A stretch of 64,000 bases of DNA from Granulicella arctica (GCF_025685605.1 NZ_JAGTUT010000001.1:1364001-1428000); one strand, 5' to 3'; shown: positions 33,849 through 43,819, counted from the first letter of the stretch. Notes: generated by a model from the letters alone, not told the origin. Numbers and translations: made by a program.

Positions 33849-35726
33849 ATGCTCACCCGCATGGCCGTTCTGTCGTTTGCCTTGTCCGTTGGTGTCACCT
33901 ATGCCCAAAAGCCGATAATCCAGATCACTGCCGATCTCTCCGATGCTCCGCGTAAGCTGTACCACGCCGAGGTTGACATACCCGTTACAGCCGGCCCGCT
34001 TGCGCTCACAACACCGAAGTGGATTCCAGGCCATCACAGCCCTAACGGCCCGGTCGCCGATATCACCGGCGTTGTCTTTACGGCGAATGGCAAGACGCTG
34101 CCATGGCGGCGCGATGATGTGGATCTATATCAATACCGCCTAGTAGTGCCTGCTGGCGTCACATCGCTCCACGCGCACCTGGACTGCATCGTGACAAGCC
34201 GAATCACGACAAACATGGCAGTGCTGGAATGGGAGAAATTACTCCTGTATCCCGCCGGCATTTCTGTGGCCAGGATTCCGATCCAGGCGACTGTAATCGT
34301 CCCGACCGGCTGGGGAATAGGCACGTCTCTGAAACCGATTTCCGCATATGATCCGCAACATCCGGTAGGCGGAACCGTGCACTACGCGGCAACCACGGTA
34401 GAAATGCTGGAGGACTCTCCGATTCAGACGGGGCAGTACTTTCACGAGTATGCGCTTGCGCCCGAGGTGTCGCCGAAGCACTATATCGATCTTTTCGGGG
34501 ACGAGGCTGAAGATGTGCAGTTGAGGCCCGCTGTCCTCGCTCATATGGACAACCTGATCCGCGAGGCTGGGGCGATGTATAACTCGCACCACTACACGAG
34601 CTACCACTTCCTTCTCACTCTGACTCAAAAGGGCGGAGGTGGTGGTCTGGAGCATCATGAATCGTCTGATAACGGCCTGCCCGAACATGCATTTTTCGAT
34701 GAGCAGAACGAGATGATCAACTTCTACCTGCTGGCCCATGAGTTTACCCATTCCTGGAATGGCAAGTATCGTCGGCCTATCGGACTGGCCACGCCGGACT
34801 ACGCTATGCCCATGCAGGGACAGCTTCTCTGGGTCTACGAGGGGCTGACCGACTATCTGGGCAATGTGCTCGGAACCAGGTCAGGGTTCACAACGCAGGA
34901 GTACTACCGTGGCTACCTTGCGCTACTGGCGGCGCAATTGGACTATAAGGCTGGCCGACAGTGGCGGAGCACAGAGGATACGGCCATCTCGGTTTCAGCC
35001 CTGCGCGGCAGTCCCGCGTGGGCGAACTGGCGACGCAGTACGGATTACTACCAGGAGGGCGATCTTCTGTGGCTGGATGCGGACACGACGATTCGCAAGC
35101 TTACGGATAACAAGAAAAACCTTCACGACTTCCTTGCAATCTTTCTGGGTAAGGGTGGTGAGACGGCGCCAATGGTCGTGCCGTACGACGTGAATGAACT
35201 TGCAGTCGATCTGAACCAGGTAGTGAAGTATGACTGGGCAGGTTTTTTAAGGGACCACGTCGACAAAATCAACCAGCATGCCGATCTGACAGGCATCGAG
35301 CAGGGCGGATACAAGCTCATCTATACGGACAAGCCTACAGCCTATGAAAAAAGCTTTTTGTCGCTGCGTGGGGGCGGTATCGATGTGTGGTTCTCGCTGG
35401 GAATATCGATCGACGCGGACGGGACGATCACGGATGTGCAGTGGGACGGGCCAGCAAGTAAGGCAAAGCTCGTTCCAGGCGAGAAGATCATGGCGGTAAA
35501 CGGGAGAATCTTCTCGAAGGACGCCTTGCTCAACGCAGTGAAACAGACTAAAGGCTCGACGGAGCCACTGCGTTTGATCCTTCAGAACGACACGTTAGTT
35601 ACGACGGCTGACATCGACTACCACGACGGGGCGCGGTACCCAGCGTTGGTGCGGGTAGACGGATTGCCGGACTATCTCGACGACATCACCAAGGCTATGA
35701 CGATCGCGCCTTCAAAGGCCGAATAG
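33849..35726 (+). CDS. exported M61 family metallopeptidase with PDZ domain
   Basis: A 625-residue zinc peptidase of family M61 (glycyl aminopeptidase-like). A signal peptide (residues 1-18) is followed by a beta-sandwich. The active site is HEFTH near 298 with a third ligand in YEGLTDYLG near 332. GGGGLEHHES precedes it, as in the family. The C-terminal PDZ domain (about 500-590) has GGGIDVWFSLG, LVPGEKIMAVNGR and a final strand. It probably degrades small periplasmic peptides. It starts with ATG 33849 just after GAGAGGAACT. Confidence 0.88.
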   Translation: MLTRMAVLSFALSVGVTYAQKPIIQITADLSDAPRKLYHAEVDIPVTAGPLALTTPKWIPGHHSPNGPVADITGVVFTANGKTLPWRRDDVDLYQYRLVVPAGVTSLHAHLDCIVTSRITTNMAVLEWEKLLLYPAGISVARIPIQATVIVPTGWGIGTSLKPISAYDPQHPVGGTVHYAATTVEMLEDSPIQTGQYFHEYALAPEVSPKHYIDLFGDEAEDVQLRPAVLAHMDNLIREAGAMYNSHHYTSYHFLLTLTQKGGGGGLEHHESSDNGLPEHAFFDEQNEMINFYLLAHEFTHSWNGKYRRPIGLATPDYAMPMQGQLLWVYEGLTDYLGNVLGTRSGFTTQEYYRGYLALLAAQLDYKAGRQWRSTEDTAISVSALRGSPAWANWRRSTDYYQEGDLLWLDADTTIRKLTDNKKNLHDFLAIFLGKGGETAPMVVPYDVNELAVDLNQVVKYDWAGFLRDHVDKINQHADLTGIEQGGYKLIYTDKPTAYEKSFLSLRGGGIDVWFSLGISIDADGTITDVQWDGPASKAKLVPGEKIMAVNGRIFSKDALLNAVKQTKGSTEPLRLILQNDTLVTTADIDYHDGARYPALVRVDGLPDYLDDITKAMTIAPSKAE

Positions 35727-35895
35727 CATGTCGGTCGGAGATAACAACGGCTGTCTCCGGCCTACATCTTGTGGTTGCACGAGGGCCATGAACCCGATTT
35801 GGTACAGGTTATCCACTGTTATTTGATCGACTTAGCTCGAATGGGCTTGATTGGCGCAGGATGTAGCCGCATACTTTGGGTAGTACCTGACACCT

Positions 35896-36825
35896 ATGCC
35901 CAAGGCGAACCGAGACACCCAAGTGACCCGATACAGCCGACGCGATGTGCTGCGAATTTTGCATCTGCAGACACGCCACCTGTCAGCCTGGGAGCGGGCT
36001 GGGTTGATTGTTTCGCAGAATCAATACACCTTTGAAGACCTTGGGCAGTTGCGGACGCTGCGCGATCTCCGTGCTACCCGCATTTCAGTGAGGAGCATCA
36101 GCCGATCGGTGACCGCAATGCAGCGCGTGGCTGGGCTGCGCAATGCCCTGCTGGAATCGAGCGCGGTACGGCGTGGATCGAGGCTGATCTGGCGCCATGC
36201 AGGCTCGCTCATGGACCCCGTGACGCAGCAGCTTGCCTTTGACTTCGAGGGCTCGACTGGAGAACCGTCGTTCGTTAGGACCGGCATACTCGAAACCGTC
36301 CGAAAGTCGAACAAGGTGCAAGAATTATTTGCAGCGGCGGTGCGCCTTGAGGAGAAGCTCGAGACACTTACCGAGGCTGCGGAGGTGTATGAGTCGATTC
36401 TCCGGGAACAGCCAGATCATGCAGCCGCAGCAATTAACCTGGGCACGATTCGGTACGGGCAGAAGGAGTTTTCTGCGGCGGAGAGGCTCTATCGGCGTGC
36501 AACGGAGAGCGATCCCGAGTATGCGCTCGCCTTCTTCGACCTGGGCAACGTGCTTGACGAGATGCAGCAGATGGACGATGCGATTGTGGCCTACCGACGA
36601 GCCATTGCGCTGGTCCCCCAATACGCAGATGCCCACTATAATCTTGCACTTGCGTATGAACGCCAGGGCGAACGACGGAAAGCCCTGCGGCACTGGTTGG
36701 TCTACGTTCGACTCGATCCGGTGGGGCCATGGTCGAGCCATGCCAAGGGCCAGGCGCGCAAAATTTTGAGCGGAGAGCGCTTGACCATCGTGAGTCGCCG
36801 AAACATGCTTGTCGCGGCTGGGTAA
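35896..36825 (+). CDS. MerR-type HTH fused to TPR repeats
   Basis: A 309-residue cytoplasmic protein. Residues 12-75 look like a MerR winged helix (RYSRRDVLRILHLQTRHLSAWERAGLI, then a FEDLGQLRTLRDLRAT helix). A linker follows, and about 150-280 are three to four TPR units (AEVYESILREQPDHAAAAINLG, AERLYRRATESDPEYALAFFDLG, AIVAYRRAIALVPQYADAHYNLA). The HTH part suggests DNA binding and the TPR part suggests a protein partner. No target gene is adjacent in a clear way. The fusion occurs in Acidobacteria, to my knowledge, but its role is not known. Confidence 0.8.
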   Translation: MPKANRDTQVTRYSRRDVLRILHLQTRHLSAWERAGLIVSQNQYTFEDLGQLRTLRDLRATRISVRSISRSVTAMQRVAGLRNALLESSAVRRGSRLIWRHAGSLMDPVTQQLAFDFEGSTGEPSFVRTGILETVRKSNKVQELFAAAVRLEEKLETLTEAAEVYESILREQPDHAAAAINLGTIRYGQKEFSAAERLYRRATESDPEYALAFFDLGNVLDEMQQMDDAIVAYRRAIALVPQYADAHYNLALAYERQGERRKALRHWLVYVRLDPVGPWSSHAKGQARKILSGERLTIVSRRNMLVAAG

Positions 36826-36960
36826 CGTCTGCGTCGAACACGCCTGAAAGAAACGGTAGCTACGTGTTGTTTCCATGGAGCTACCGTATCTCCTTTGCCA
36901 TTCTGAATGACTATTCATTTGCTGTTTTCGGATGCTAGACTCGGCTGCTTGAGGTGATCC

Positions 36961-38124
36961 ATGGTGCAGCAGGACAGTCCGAGGCCGTTGACGCAGATCG
37001 ACGAAGACGAGCGAATGTTTCGGGACACGGTACGGCAGTTTGGTGCGGAAAAGATCGCGCCGCTGGTTCGCGGGATGGACGAGGCGCAGCAATTGGAGCC
37101 TCGGCTGATCCGGCAACTCTTCGAGCTTGGCTTAATGGGAATCGAAATTCCTGAGCAGTATGGTGGTTCAGGTGGAACGTTCTTTGAGGCAATTCTCGCA
37201 GTCGAGGCTCTATCGGCGGTCGATCCTTCGGTTGGTGTGCTGGTAGACGTGCAGAATACGTTGGTTGCGAACGCGCTGATTCGATGGGCTACCGATGATC
37301 AGAAAAGGCGATACCTTCCTCGGCTGGCTGCGGACACAATCGGGGCATATGCGTTGAGCGAGGCGGGTTCAGGATCGGATGCGTTTGCCTTGGCTACCCG
37401 CGCTACTCAAAGAGGGGAAGATTACGTACTGAATGGTCAGAAGCTTTGGATCACCAATGCCAAGGAGGCAGGTCTGTTTATCGTCTTTGCGACGATCGAT
37501 CCAGCGGCAGGCTATAAAGGCATCACCGCGTTCCTGGTGGAGAAGGATGCACCAGGGTTCAAGCTAGGCAAGAAGGAAGATAAGCTTGGAATTCGGGCAT
37601 CGAGCACATGCGAATTGATCTTTACGGACTGTGTGGTTCCGGCGGGACAGGTGCTTGGGCAGGTTGGCAAGGGCTACAAGATCGCAATCGAAACGCTGAA
37701 TGAGGGACGAATCGGGATCGGAGCCCAGATGCTGGGGCTTGCTGCAGGAGCCTGGGACCATGCAGCGAAGTTCGCAAAAGAACGAAAGCAGTTCGGCAAG
37801 GCGTTGGTGGAGTTTCAGGCGATGCAATATCAGCTTGCGGAGATGGCGACAGAGGTGGAAGCGGCTCGTCTACTGGTCTACAACGCGGCGCGGCTCAAGG
37901 ATGCGGGTGCTGATTTTCTAAAAGAAGCGGCGATGTGCAAGTATTTCACCTCCCAGGTGGCGGAGCGAGTGGCCAGTCTTGCGGTTGAGGTGTTTGGCGG
38001 ATCAGGGTTTGTGAAGGACTTTCCGGTCGAGAAGCTATATCGTGATGCCAAAATTGGGAAGATCTATGAGGGAACCAGCTTCATGCAGTTGGGAACGATT
38101 GCGAAGCTGGTGCTAGGGCGATAA
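36961..38124 (+). CDS. acyl-CoA dehydrogenase
   Basis: A 387-residue FAD enzyme that removes hydrogens from C2-C3 of acyl-CoA. The family motifs are present: EQYGGSGGTFFEA, AYALSEAGSGSDAFAL (FAD loop), ITNAKEA, a RIGIGAQMLGLA block and the C-terminal IYEGTSFMQLGTIAK with the catalytic Glu. The best match is to short/branched-chain acyl-CoA dehydrogenases (acting on butyryl- or isobutyryl-type substrates). It is a single gene with its own terminator; its electron-transfer flavoprotein partner is not in the window. Confidence 0.92.
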   Translation: MVQQDSPRPLTQIDEDERMFRDTVRQFGAEKIAPLVRGMDEAQQLEPRLIRQLFELGLMGIEIPEQYGGSGGTFFEAILAVEALSAVDPSVGVLVDVQNTLVANALIRWATDDQKRRYLPRLAADTIGAYALSEAGSGSDAFALATRATQRGEDYVLNGQKLWITNAKEAGLFIVFATIDPAAGYKGITAFLVEKDAPGFKLGKKEDKLGIRASSTCELIFTDCVVPAGQVLGQVGKGYKIAIETLNEGRIGIGAQMLGLAAGAWDHAAKFAKERKQFGKALVEFQAMQYQLAEMATEVEAARLLVYNAARLKDAGADFLKEAAMCKYFTSQVAERVASLAVEVFGGSGFVKDFPVEKLYRDAKIGKIYEGTSFMQLGTIAKLVLGR

Positions 38125-38148
38125 CGTACTCCGCAACCCAAATAATAA

Positions 38149-38193
38149 AGCCCCACTTCAATGCTCCATACGAAAGAGCAAAGAAGTGGGGCT
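38149..38193. terminator. bidirectional terminator
   Basis: An 11-bp stem AGCCCCACTTC / GAAGTGGGGCT around a 23-base loop between the convergent acyl-CoA dehydrogenase and LVIVD genes. A-rich on one side and CGGAAAA on the other. Confidence 0.7.
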
Positions 38194-38212
38194 CGGAAAA
38201 CGCCTGATGAGT

Positions 38213-40234
38213 TCAGGCGATTGGATGCATCAGGATTGCTGACAAAGCATGCAGTCGTGTGGCGTCAGCCGGGTTTTTGGCGGTGCCGGCGCTCTCATCG
38301 ATCCCCGCGGCCAGTCCCTTCAACTTCGCCAGGTCCTTTGCATTCAGGTGTGACTTCTCAGCATCGTGAATCGACTTTTGAAGCCCTGCCGCACGCTCGG
38401 AAGAAAAGGCCTGCGAGCGAATCAGCTGATCCACATAAGCCTTCGCCACGACGAGTTGTGAGGTCCATTCGATCTTTTGCTGATCCTGCACATTCAACTC
38501 TGCTAGTTGAATCGTCTTGGCCGCGTCGATCTCATTCTGGGTGAGAAACTTCGTAGGAGAGAGCTCGAAGACGTCGAGTCCACGCGCAATCTCTGAACCG
38601 TAGATGTGACCGTTATACCAGTAGGCCGACCAGTCGCCGCCGAGCACGAGCGTCTTCGGATCGATTGGTCCACGATCAAAATAAGCGATCTCAAATGGAT
38701 GGGACGCATCGGTAAAGTCCATGATTGAGATACCGCCCTGGTACCAGGCTTGAACTTCGATATCGCGTCCCGGAACCGGGATGAGCGAGCCGTTATGCGC
38801 CACGCAGTTCTCCGTGTCCCCCTGCGCTGCAGGTAGCTTGTAGTAGCTCGCCAGGCTCAGCTTGTCATCCTTCAAATGGAAGATCGCGTCTGCACCCCAT
38901 TTGTTCGGATCGTTCGGACGGCATCGTGCGCCGAGGCCCCCGCCCCATTCGTCCGTAAACACCACCTTGCTTCCATCATTGGAAAACGAGGCAGAGTGCC
39001 AGTACGAGTAGTTCGGATCATTCACCGCGTCCACCCGCTTCGGATGAATCGGGTCCTTGATGTCGAGCAGGATGCCATTGCCGGAGCAGGCACCCGCCGC
39101 TAATCCAATCGCCGAATAGACAGTAATGTCGTGGCACTGGTTGGTGTCCGCCGGCTTTTCCGCTTCCTTGCCGTGACTCCCACCGTTGTTGAGGCCGTTG
39201 AGCGCACCGGTCCGGGGATCGACAAACACGCGTGGGCTCGAGACGACCTTTGCCTCCTGCGGCGCTGCAATCGGAACCTTGATTACATCGATCCTGAAGA
39301 GGGCGGTGTTTTGATCCTTGTCTGGAGCCTCATTCGAGCATCCGGCGACCTCCTCAGGCTGCCGCACGAATGACGTACCCGAAACATAGAGATACACGTT
39401 GTCTTTATCGTTTGGGTCGACAACCAACGTGTGCGTGTGCGAGCCACGGCAGGTCTGTACGGCTGCGACCTGCTTCGGATTCTTGATATTTGAGATGTCG
39501 AAGATCCGGACGCCACGAAAGCGTTCTGACTGCGCGGCGGGTATATGGCGATCCTTCTCATGCCCTGCAGCGGGAGGCGGCTCCGGAGGAAATCCCTGCA
39601 CACCGCAGTCCAAACGTCCATTCGGCATCTCGACCGAAACAAACATCAGGTTGCCGTAGACAGACACATCACCTTGTCCACCCGGGCAGACCAGCGAGGT
39701 CAGCAGGGTCGTCTTGGCTGGATTTGCGATGTCGTAGATGTTGACCCCATAGAAGTTCCCCTGAAAGAGGTGATTTCCCTGGAACGCGAAGTCTGAGTTC
39801 GCGAAAGCGAGTTGGGCAATCACCATTTGCAGAGGCTTCGGCATCTTCGCAGTGTTGCTCATGCCAAGTTGATCGAGTGTCTTGCCAATCTTCGGGTCGC
39901 CGGGCTGAACGTCGCCAAGCTGGAAGGCATCGGGCTTGTGAAGTAAGAGCAGGTGCTTGATACCCATCGAGGTTTCGCCGGCGTCGTACATTCCCGGCTT
40001 CAGCTTGAAGCGAGGATCGCTGGTATCTGACCCCGTCATCCCCGCAGGCAACGGCGGCGCCGGCTGTGGCGCAAACGGATTTGCCTCTGCTTCCTTGGCT
40101 GGCGTCGACGGAGCAGGGGTCGTCGGTGGAGCAGCCGGTGCCTGTGCCTGAAGGTGGCCCGCGGCGAGGTACATGACAAACGCTGGCAGGGCCGTACGGG
40201 CCGCGCGAAAGGCAAAATGGAGCACTTGCTTCAT
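38213..40234 (-). CDS. exported LVIVD-repeat beta-propeller protein
   Basis: A 673-residue protein with a signal peptide (residues 1-31) and a Pro-rich segment. The remainder is made of propeller-like repeats of the LVIVD type, seen in GNFYGVNIYDIANPAKTTLL, RGVRIFDISNIKNPKQVAAV and ISIMDFTDASHPFEIAY. Two Cys-rich insertions, e.g. TNQCHDITVYSAIG, suggest disulfides or metal sites. A C-terminal helical tail follows residue 595. Its start ATG overlaps the DUF305 stop by 4 bases, so the pair is co-translated. The function is unknown. Confidence 0.78.
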   Translation of the reverse strand: MKQVLHFAFRAARTALPAFVMYLAAGHLQAQAPAAPPTTPAPSTPAKEAEANPFAPQPAPPLPAGMTGSDTSDPRFKLKPGMYDAGETSMGIKHLLLLHKPDAFQLGDVQPGDPKIGKTLDQLGMSNTAKMPKPLQMVIAQLAFANSDFAFQGNHLFQGNFYGVNIYDIANPAKTTLLTSLVCPGGQGDVSVYGNLMFVSVEMPNGRLDCGVQGFPPEPPPAAGHEKDRHIPAAQSERFRGVRIFDISNIKNPKQVAAVQTCRGSHTHTLVVDPNDKDNVYLYVSGTSFVRQPEEVAGCSNEAPDKDQNTALFRIDVIKVPIAAPQEAKVVSSPRVFVDPRTGALNGLNNGGSHGKEAEKPADTNQCHDITVYSAIGLAAGACSGNGILLDIKDPIHPKRVDAVNDPNYSYWHSASFSNDGSKVVFTDEWGGGLGARCRPNDPNKWGADAIFHLKDDKLSLASYYKLPAAQGDTENCVAHNGSLIPVPGRDIEVQAWYQGGISIMDFTDASHPFEIAYFDRGPIDPKTLVLGGDWSAYWYNGHIYGSEIARGLDVFELSPTKFLTQNEIDAAKTIQLAELNVQDQQKIEWTSQLVVAKAYVDQLIRSQAFSSERAAGLQKSIHDAEKSHLNAKDLAKLKGLAAGIDESAGTAKNPADATRLHALSAILMHPIA

Positions 40235-40959
40235 GGTTTTTCCTTTAGAAGAGACTGCATAATCGTGATTTCGGCACGCTGGGTATTATCCGCATCGGTC
40301 GCAAAATTGAACAGGTCGGCATCCTGCCCGGCACCTGCGCGGCTAAACAGTGTTTGCACCATAGTAAGCGCTCCGTTGTGGTGCTGGATCATCCCCGTTA
40401 AAAAGAGCTGATCGAACGCTGCGCCTTTCGCATTGCGCAATGCATCGATCTGGCGCGGGGTAAGCATCCCGGGCATGGAGACCATCGGCCTACCCGACAT
40501 GTCCATTTCAGGCATCCCGGGCATAGCCATCGAAAGCGGTTCTCCTCGTGCGGCAAGCCACTTTTGCATGAACCTTCGTTCATCTGACTGCGAACTGCTG
40601 ATGCGAGCCCCGAGAGAACGAATGCTGGCGTTTTCCGTGTGCGATGGAATGAGCGCGGTCATCTCCACAGCTTGACCATGATGCATGATCATGCCCTGCA
40701 TAAACTCCACATCGGCCTGCGAGCGCTCGGGAAGTGTGGCGCGGGTGGAGGGCGGCAGCACCTTGCTCGGCTGACCCGGCGCGCCCGGCTGGACAATGAC
40801 GGGAGACTCATGGGGGTCCACATGCTGAGACTGCGCGTGAGTAGAGAACAGGACACTGGCAAGGAGAGCCCACCGATGCACTACCGCTCCCCGCTGCGTT
40901 AAAGACATGGAGGAGCGGCAATCACTGGAAGATACAGACTCTGGTTTGAGGTCGAACAT
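40231..40959 (-). CDS. DUF305 protein, secreted
   Basis: A 242-residue protein, or about 225 if the start is ATG 40908. A hydrophobic leader (VHRWALLASVLFSTHAQS) is followed by a DUF305 domain with the paired motif FMQGMIMHHGQAVEM and LFLTGMIQHHNGALTM. A Met-rich insert (MAMPGMPEMDMSGRPM) lies between. The His/Met content fits metal (perhaps copper or iron) binding, and DUF305 is often found near copper genes. Its TGA overlaps the LVIVD start (ATGA). Confidence 0.82.
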   Translation of the reverse strand: MFDLKPESVSSSDCRSSMSLTQRGAVVHRWALLASVLFSTHAQSQHVDPHESPVIVQPGAPGQPSKVLPPSTRATLPERSQADVEFMQGMIMHHGQAVEMTALIPSHTENASIRSLGARISSSQSDERRFMQKWLAARGEPLSMAMPGMPEMDMSGRPMVSMPGMLTPRQIDALRNAKGAAFDQLFLTGMIQHHNGALTMVQTLFSRAGAGQDADLFNFATDADNTQRAEITIMQSLLKEKP

Positions 40960-40986
40960 TGATGATGCCGTAACGCTAACACAAGG

Positions 40987-41484
40987 TTAGTGGTCGAGGC
41001 CGTGAAGGGCACCGATGTGGCGTTTGACGATGCGATCGGTTGCGGCCGCGAAGTTCTTAAAATCAACTGAGCCGCCATCATTGGCTTCCTGGGCGAAGAG
41101 TTTTTCGTCCTTATCGTGAATAGTAGCCATCTCGGACATGTAAGCGGCGTCAAAGCTCGAGCCGTTGAGGGCTTTCAGCTGAGCAAGCTTACCTTGAAAC
41201 TCCGCGTTGAGGTCAGGAGCGATGGAGACATGCTTTGCGATAGAGATTCGCTTGAGCTCGGCATTAACAAGTTCGTGGTCGTGGACCTCACTCGAAGCGA
41301 TGTCTTTGACATCCTGGGCGACAGCTTTCTGTATGGCTAGCTTGCTGGCTTCAACCTCATAGCGGCCCCCTTGAGAGACCTTAGCGACGAAAGCCTGATC
41401 ATTGGGCGATGAGAGCTGTTGAGCATAGACACCAACGGTGAGCGCAAGAATTATTGGGCAAAAGGCAATCTGGACATGCTTCAT
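40987..41484 (-). CDS. secreted DUF4142 protein
   Basis: From ATG 41484, a 165-residue protein with a signal peptide (MKHVQIAFCPIILALTVGVYA) and a DUF4142 four-helix domain: a QAFVAKVSQGGRYEVEASKLA opening helix, ASSEVHDHELVNAEL, and an EKLFAQEANDGG helix. The DUF4142/ferritin-like fold has an exposed helical bundle; family role is unknown. The frame continues upstream by 30 codons with no signal peptide. It lies 28 bases upstream of DUF305 and may head that operon. Confidence 0.78.
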   Translation of the reverse strand: MKHVQIAFCPIILALTVGVYAQQLSSPNDQAFVAKVSQGGRYEVEASKLAIQKAVAQDVKDIASSEVHDHELVNAELKRISIAKHVSIAPDLNAEFQGKLAQLKALNGSSFDAAYMSEMATIHDKDEKLFAQEANDGGSVDFKNFAAATDRIVKRHIGALHGLDH

Positions 41485-41634
41485 GGAATCTGGCTCCTTT
41501 AGTTCAGCTTTCCTGTGAGATGCATTTACGCGAAACGGCAGCATAAGGCTGGCAATACTGTTCGCCTGAGTCACTTGGCTTCAAGAAAGACCTTGGGCTC
41601 GCTTAGACTGGTTGTTGAGGATATTTCCGTTTTG

Positions 41635-42867
41635 ATGAGTGCCAAAGACCAGAACGCCGCTACGCCACGGGCTCCCCTTCCCTTTCTCGGGCTTGCGTGC
41701 GCAGTGGGTGTATCGACGATCTACTACAACCAGCCTTTACTTTTGGAGATGGGACGCAGCTTCAAGGCAACGGCGGGGCACACCGGTTTTGTAGCGGTGG
41801 CCACGCAGGTCGGGTATGCCGTGGGCTTATTGTGCTTCGTTCCGCTTGGCGATGTGCTCGAGCGACGCGCGTTGATGATGCGAATGTATGCGGCAGTTTC
41901 AATAGCGCTGCTTGCGATTGCGTTCGCACCAAACCTCATATGGTTGATCGCGGCAAGCGCAGTAGCTGGGATGCTTGCGTCGGTGACGCACATCGTTCTC
42001 CCGATCGCGCCGGACCTTGCTACGCATGAGGGTCGCGGACGGGCTATTGGAATCGTGATGACGGGGCTGCTATTGGGCATCCTGCTGGCACGCACCTTTG
42101 CCGGATGGCTGACGAAGTTGCATGGCTGGCGGCTGGTGTTTATCGCAGCTGCGCTGATGAACGCGATATTTGTGCCATTACTCTGGCGGCTGATGCCGAA
42201 GCTACCTCCGAAACAGGCTTTGAGCTATGGAGAGGCGATGCGATCTCTCTGGACACTTTGGCGGACTGAGCCGCTGCTGCGGGAGTCCTGCGCGATTGGG
42301 GCATTGGTGTTCGCTTCGTTTAGTTGCTTCTGGACGACGCTGGCGTTTCTGCTGGATCGACACTACGGACTTGGTCCTGGCGTGGCAGGAACATTTGGAC
42401 TGGTAGGCGCAGCGGGCGCGCTGGCTGCTCCCTTGGCCGGACGGCTTTCGGATAAGCACGGACCACGATACGTCGTGCAGGCTGGAATTCTCATACTTGG
42501 AGCTTCGTATGTAGTGCTCTGGAGCGGAGAGCGGTTAGCTATGCCGATGGTGTGGCACCTGGTCGTGCTTGCGTTGGGGGTGATCGTGCTGGATCTTGGC
42601 GCGCAGATGACACAAGTGGCCAATCAAACGCGCATCTTTGGGCTGGTACCTTCAGCACGCAGTCGGCTGAACACGGTGTACATGACAACTTACTTCACCG
42701 GAGCGGCAGCGGGATCTGCGCTAGCCACAGTGGCATGGGTGCACTGGGGATGGAGCGGTGTTTGTGCCTTGGCTTTCGTCTTTATCGCACTGGCTGGATT
42801 GAGACATCTGGCTGGCCGTGAAAGCGGCCGGGAGATTTCTGCCCCAGCGGTCACGGCTGAAGTGTAA
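41635..42867 (+). CDS. MFS transporter
   Basis: A 410-residue major facilitator protein from ATG 41635, divergent from the DUF4142 gene. About 12 hydrophobic segments occur, with the MFS motif between TM2 and TM3 (GDVLERRALMMR) and a matching loop in the second half (GRLSDKHGPRYV). The N-terminal VSTIYYNQPLLLEMG is typical of the YnfM/arabinose-efflux-like group. Substrate not predictable. The open frame extends 40 codons upstream over the divergent promoter. Confidence 0.88.
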   Translation: MSAKDQNAATPRAPLPFLGLACAVGVSTIYYNQPLLLEMGRSFKATAGHTGFVAVATQVGYAVGLLCFVPLGDVLERRALMMRMYAAVSIALLAIAFAPNLIWLIAASAVAGMLASVTHIVLPIAPDLATHEGRGRAIGIVMTGLLLGILLARTFAGWLTKLHGWRLVFIAAALMNAIFVPLLWRLMPKLPPKQALSYGEAMRSLWTLWRTEPLLRESCAIGALVFASFSCFWTTLAFLLDRHYGLGPGVAGTFGLVGAAGALAAPLAGRLSDKHGPRYVVQAGILILGASYVVLWSGERLAMPMVWHLVVLALGVIVLDLGAQMTQVANQTRIFGLVPSARSRLNTVYMTTYFTGAAAGSALATVAWVHWGWSGVCALAFVFIALAGLRHLAGRESGREISAPAVTAEV

Positions 42868-42940
42868 AGACAATCCGCTGATTTCCCGCCATCAAACGGG
42901 AAGAGCAAAGCTCCGTTCAGGGGATCACTCTTAGGGAAGG

Positions 42941-43017
42941 TGGTGGGCGAGACAGGGATCGAACCTGTAACCCCGGACTTAGAAGGTCCGTGCTCTATCC
43001 GATTGAGCTACTCGCCC
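42941..43017 (-). tRNA. tRNA-Arg (TCT)
   Basis: GGGCGAG pairs with CTCGCCC; discriminator A; encoded CCA. The anticodon arm CGGAC-CTTCTAA-GTCCG gives TCT. T arm CAGGTTCGATCCCTG is regular. Confidence 0.95.
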
Positions 43018-43049
43018 ACGAGGGGGACCTTTTGATTGTAAGGGTGGGG

Positions 43050-43661
43050 CTAGGCAAGTGCCAGTTCTTTGCTGCGGAGAAGAGTGACAACAGCTTCGAG
43101 AGCGGCGGACCAAAGCTCCCATGCCGTGTGAGGGTCAGGGCCGATAGCTTTGATATAAAGCGTGATCGCAAAGCCTTCCTGCGGTCCAGTAAGGTCGATC
43201 AAGGCCGGGCGAAGAACGCAGTCCAAGGTGGCCTGCGGATGGTCGAGGGTAGCTGCGCGGCGTGTGAGGCGCGCAAGCACCTGCTCCTGCCGGGGGAACG
43301 AAACAAAGAGGGCGCGGTCGCGGCATAGAAGATCGATGTAGCTGCCAAAGCCCGCGGGAACATCTGCGGGATCGCTATACAGAGTGGGATCGATATTGAA
43401 GCGAAGAGCTTCCAGTTCCTCTGCACCTAACGCCCATGCGTCACATTTGGCAGTGAACACCGGAGAACGAGCCGCATTGAGCGAGCGGAGGGCCTGCATG
43501 AGCGGTGGGTTCTGCTCGGCCTCGACAATCTGATCAAGATCGTACGGGGACTCTCGGAGATCGATGAAGTGAGCTGTACTGGCTGGGTCAGACGTATCTG
43601 ACCACGGAACTACAAGGACGGGGTCCTCAGCGGCACATTCGGCGGACCATTCTGCAAGCAT
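43050..43661 (-). CDS. conserved hypothetical protein
   Basis: A 203-residue acidic cytoplasmic protein, with no leader or membrane segment. It has a Leu/Ala-rich composition and pattern of helices and strands (PVLVVPWSDTSD, AHFIDLRESPYDLDQIVEAEQ, YIDLLCRDRALFVSFPRQEQVLARL). I do not recognise a family, although the SPYDLD acidic motif early on looks conserved rather than random. Transcribed toward tRNA-Arg. Confidence 0.6.
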   Translation of the reverse strand: MLAEWSAECAAEDPVLVVPWSDTSDPASTAHFIDLRESPYDLDQIVEAEQNPPLMQALRSLNAARSPVFTAKCDAWALGAEELEALRFNIDPTLYSDPADVPAGFGSYIDLLCRDRALFVSFPRQEQVLARLTRRAATLDHPQATLDCVLRPALIDLTGPQEGFAITLYIKAIGPDPHTAWELWSAALEAVVTLLRSKELALA

Positions 43662-43819
43662 GAACTTCTATCTTACTGGCTTAACGTCCAATCTTCTACG
43701 CAACGGATGATGACTCGTTAGGGTTGCTAATCTTGTCTACCTTCTAACTCTGCCGCGACCTTGCAAGTAGCGATGCGATAGCAACGGCCTGGGGAATGAA
43801 GTGGTACAAAACGACGAGA

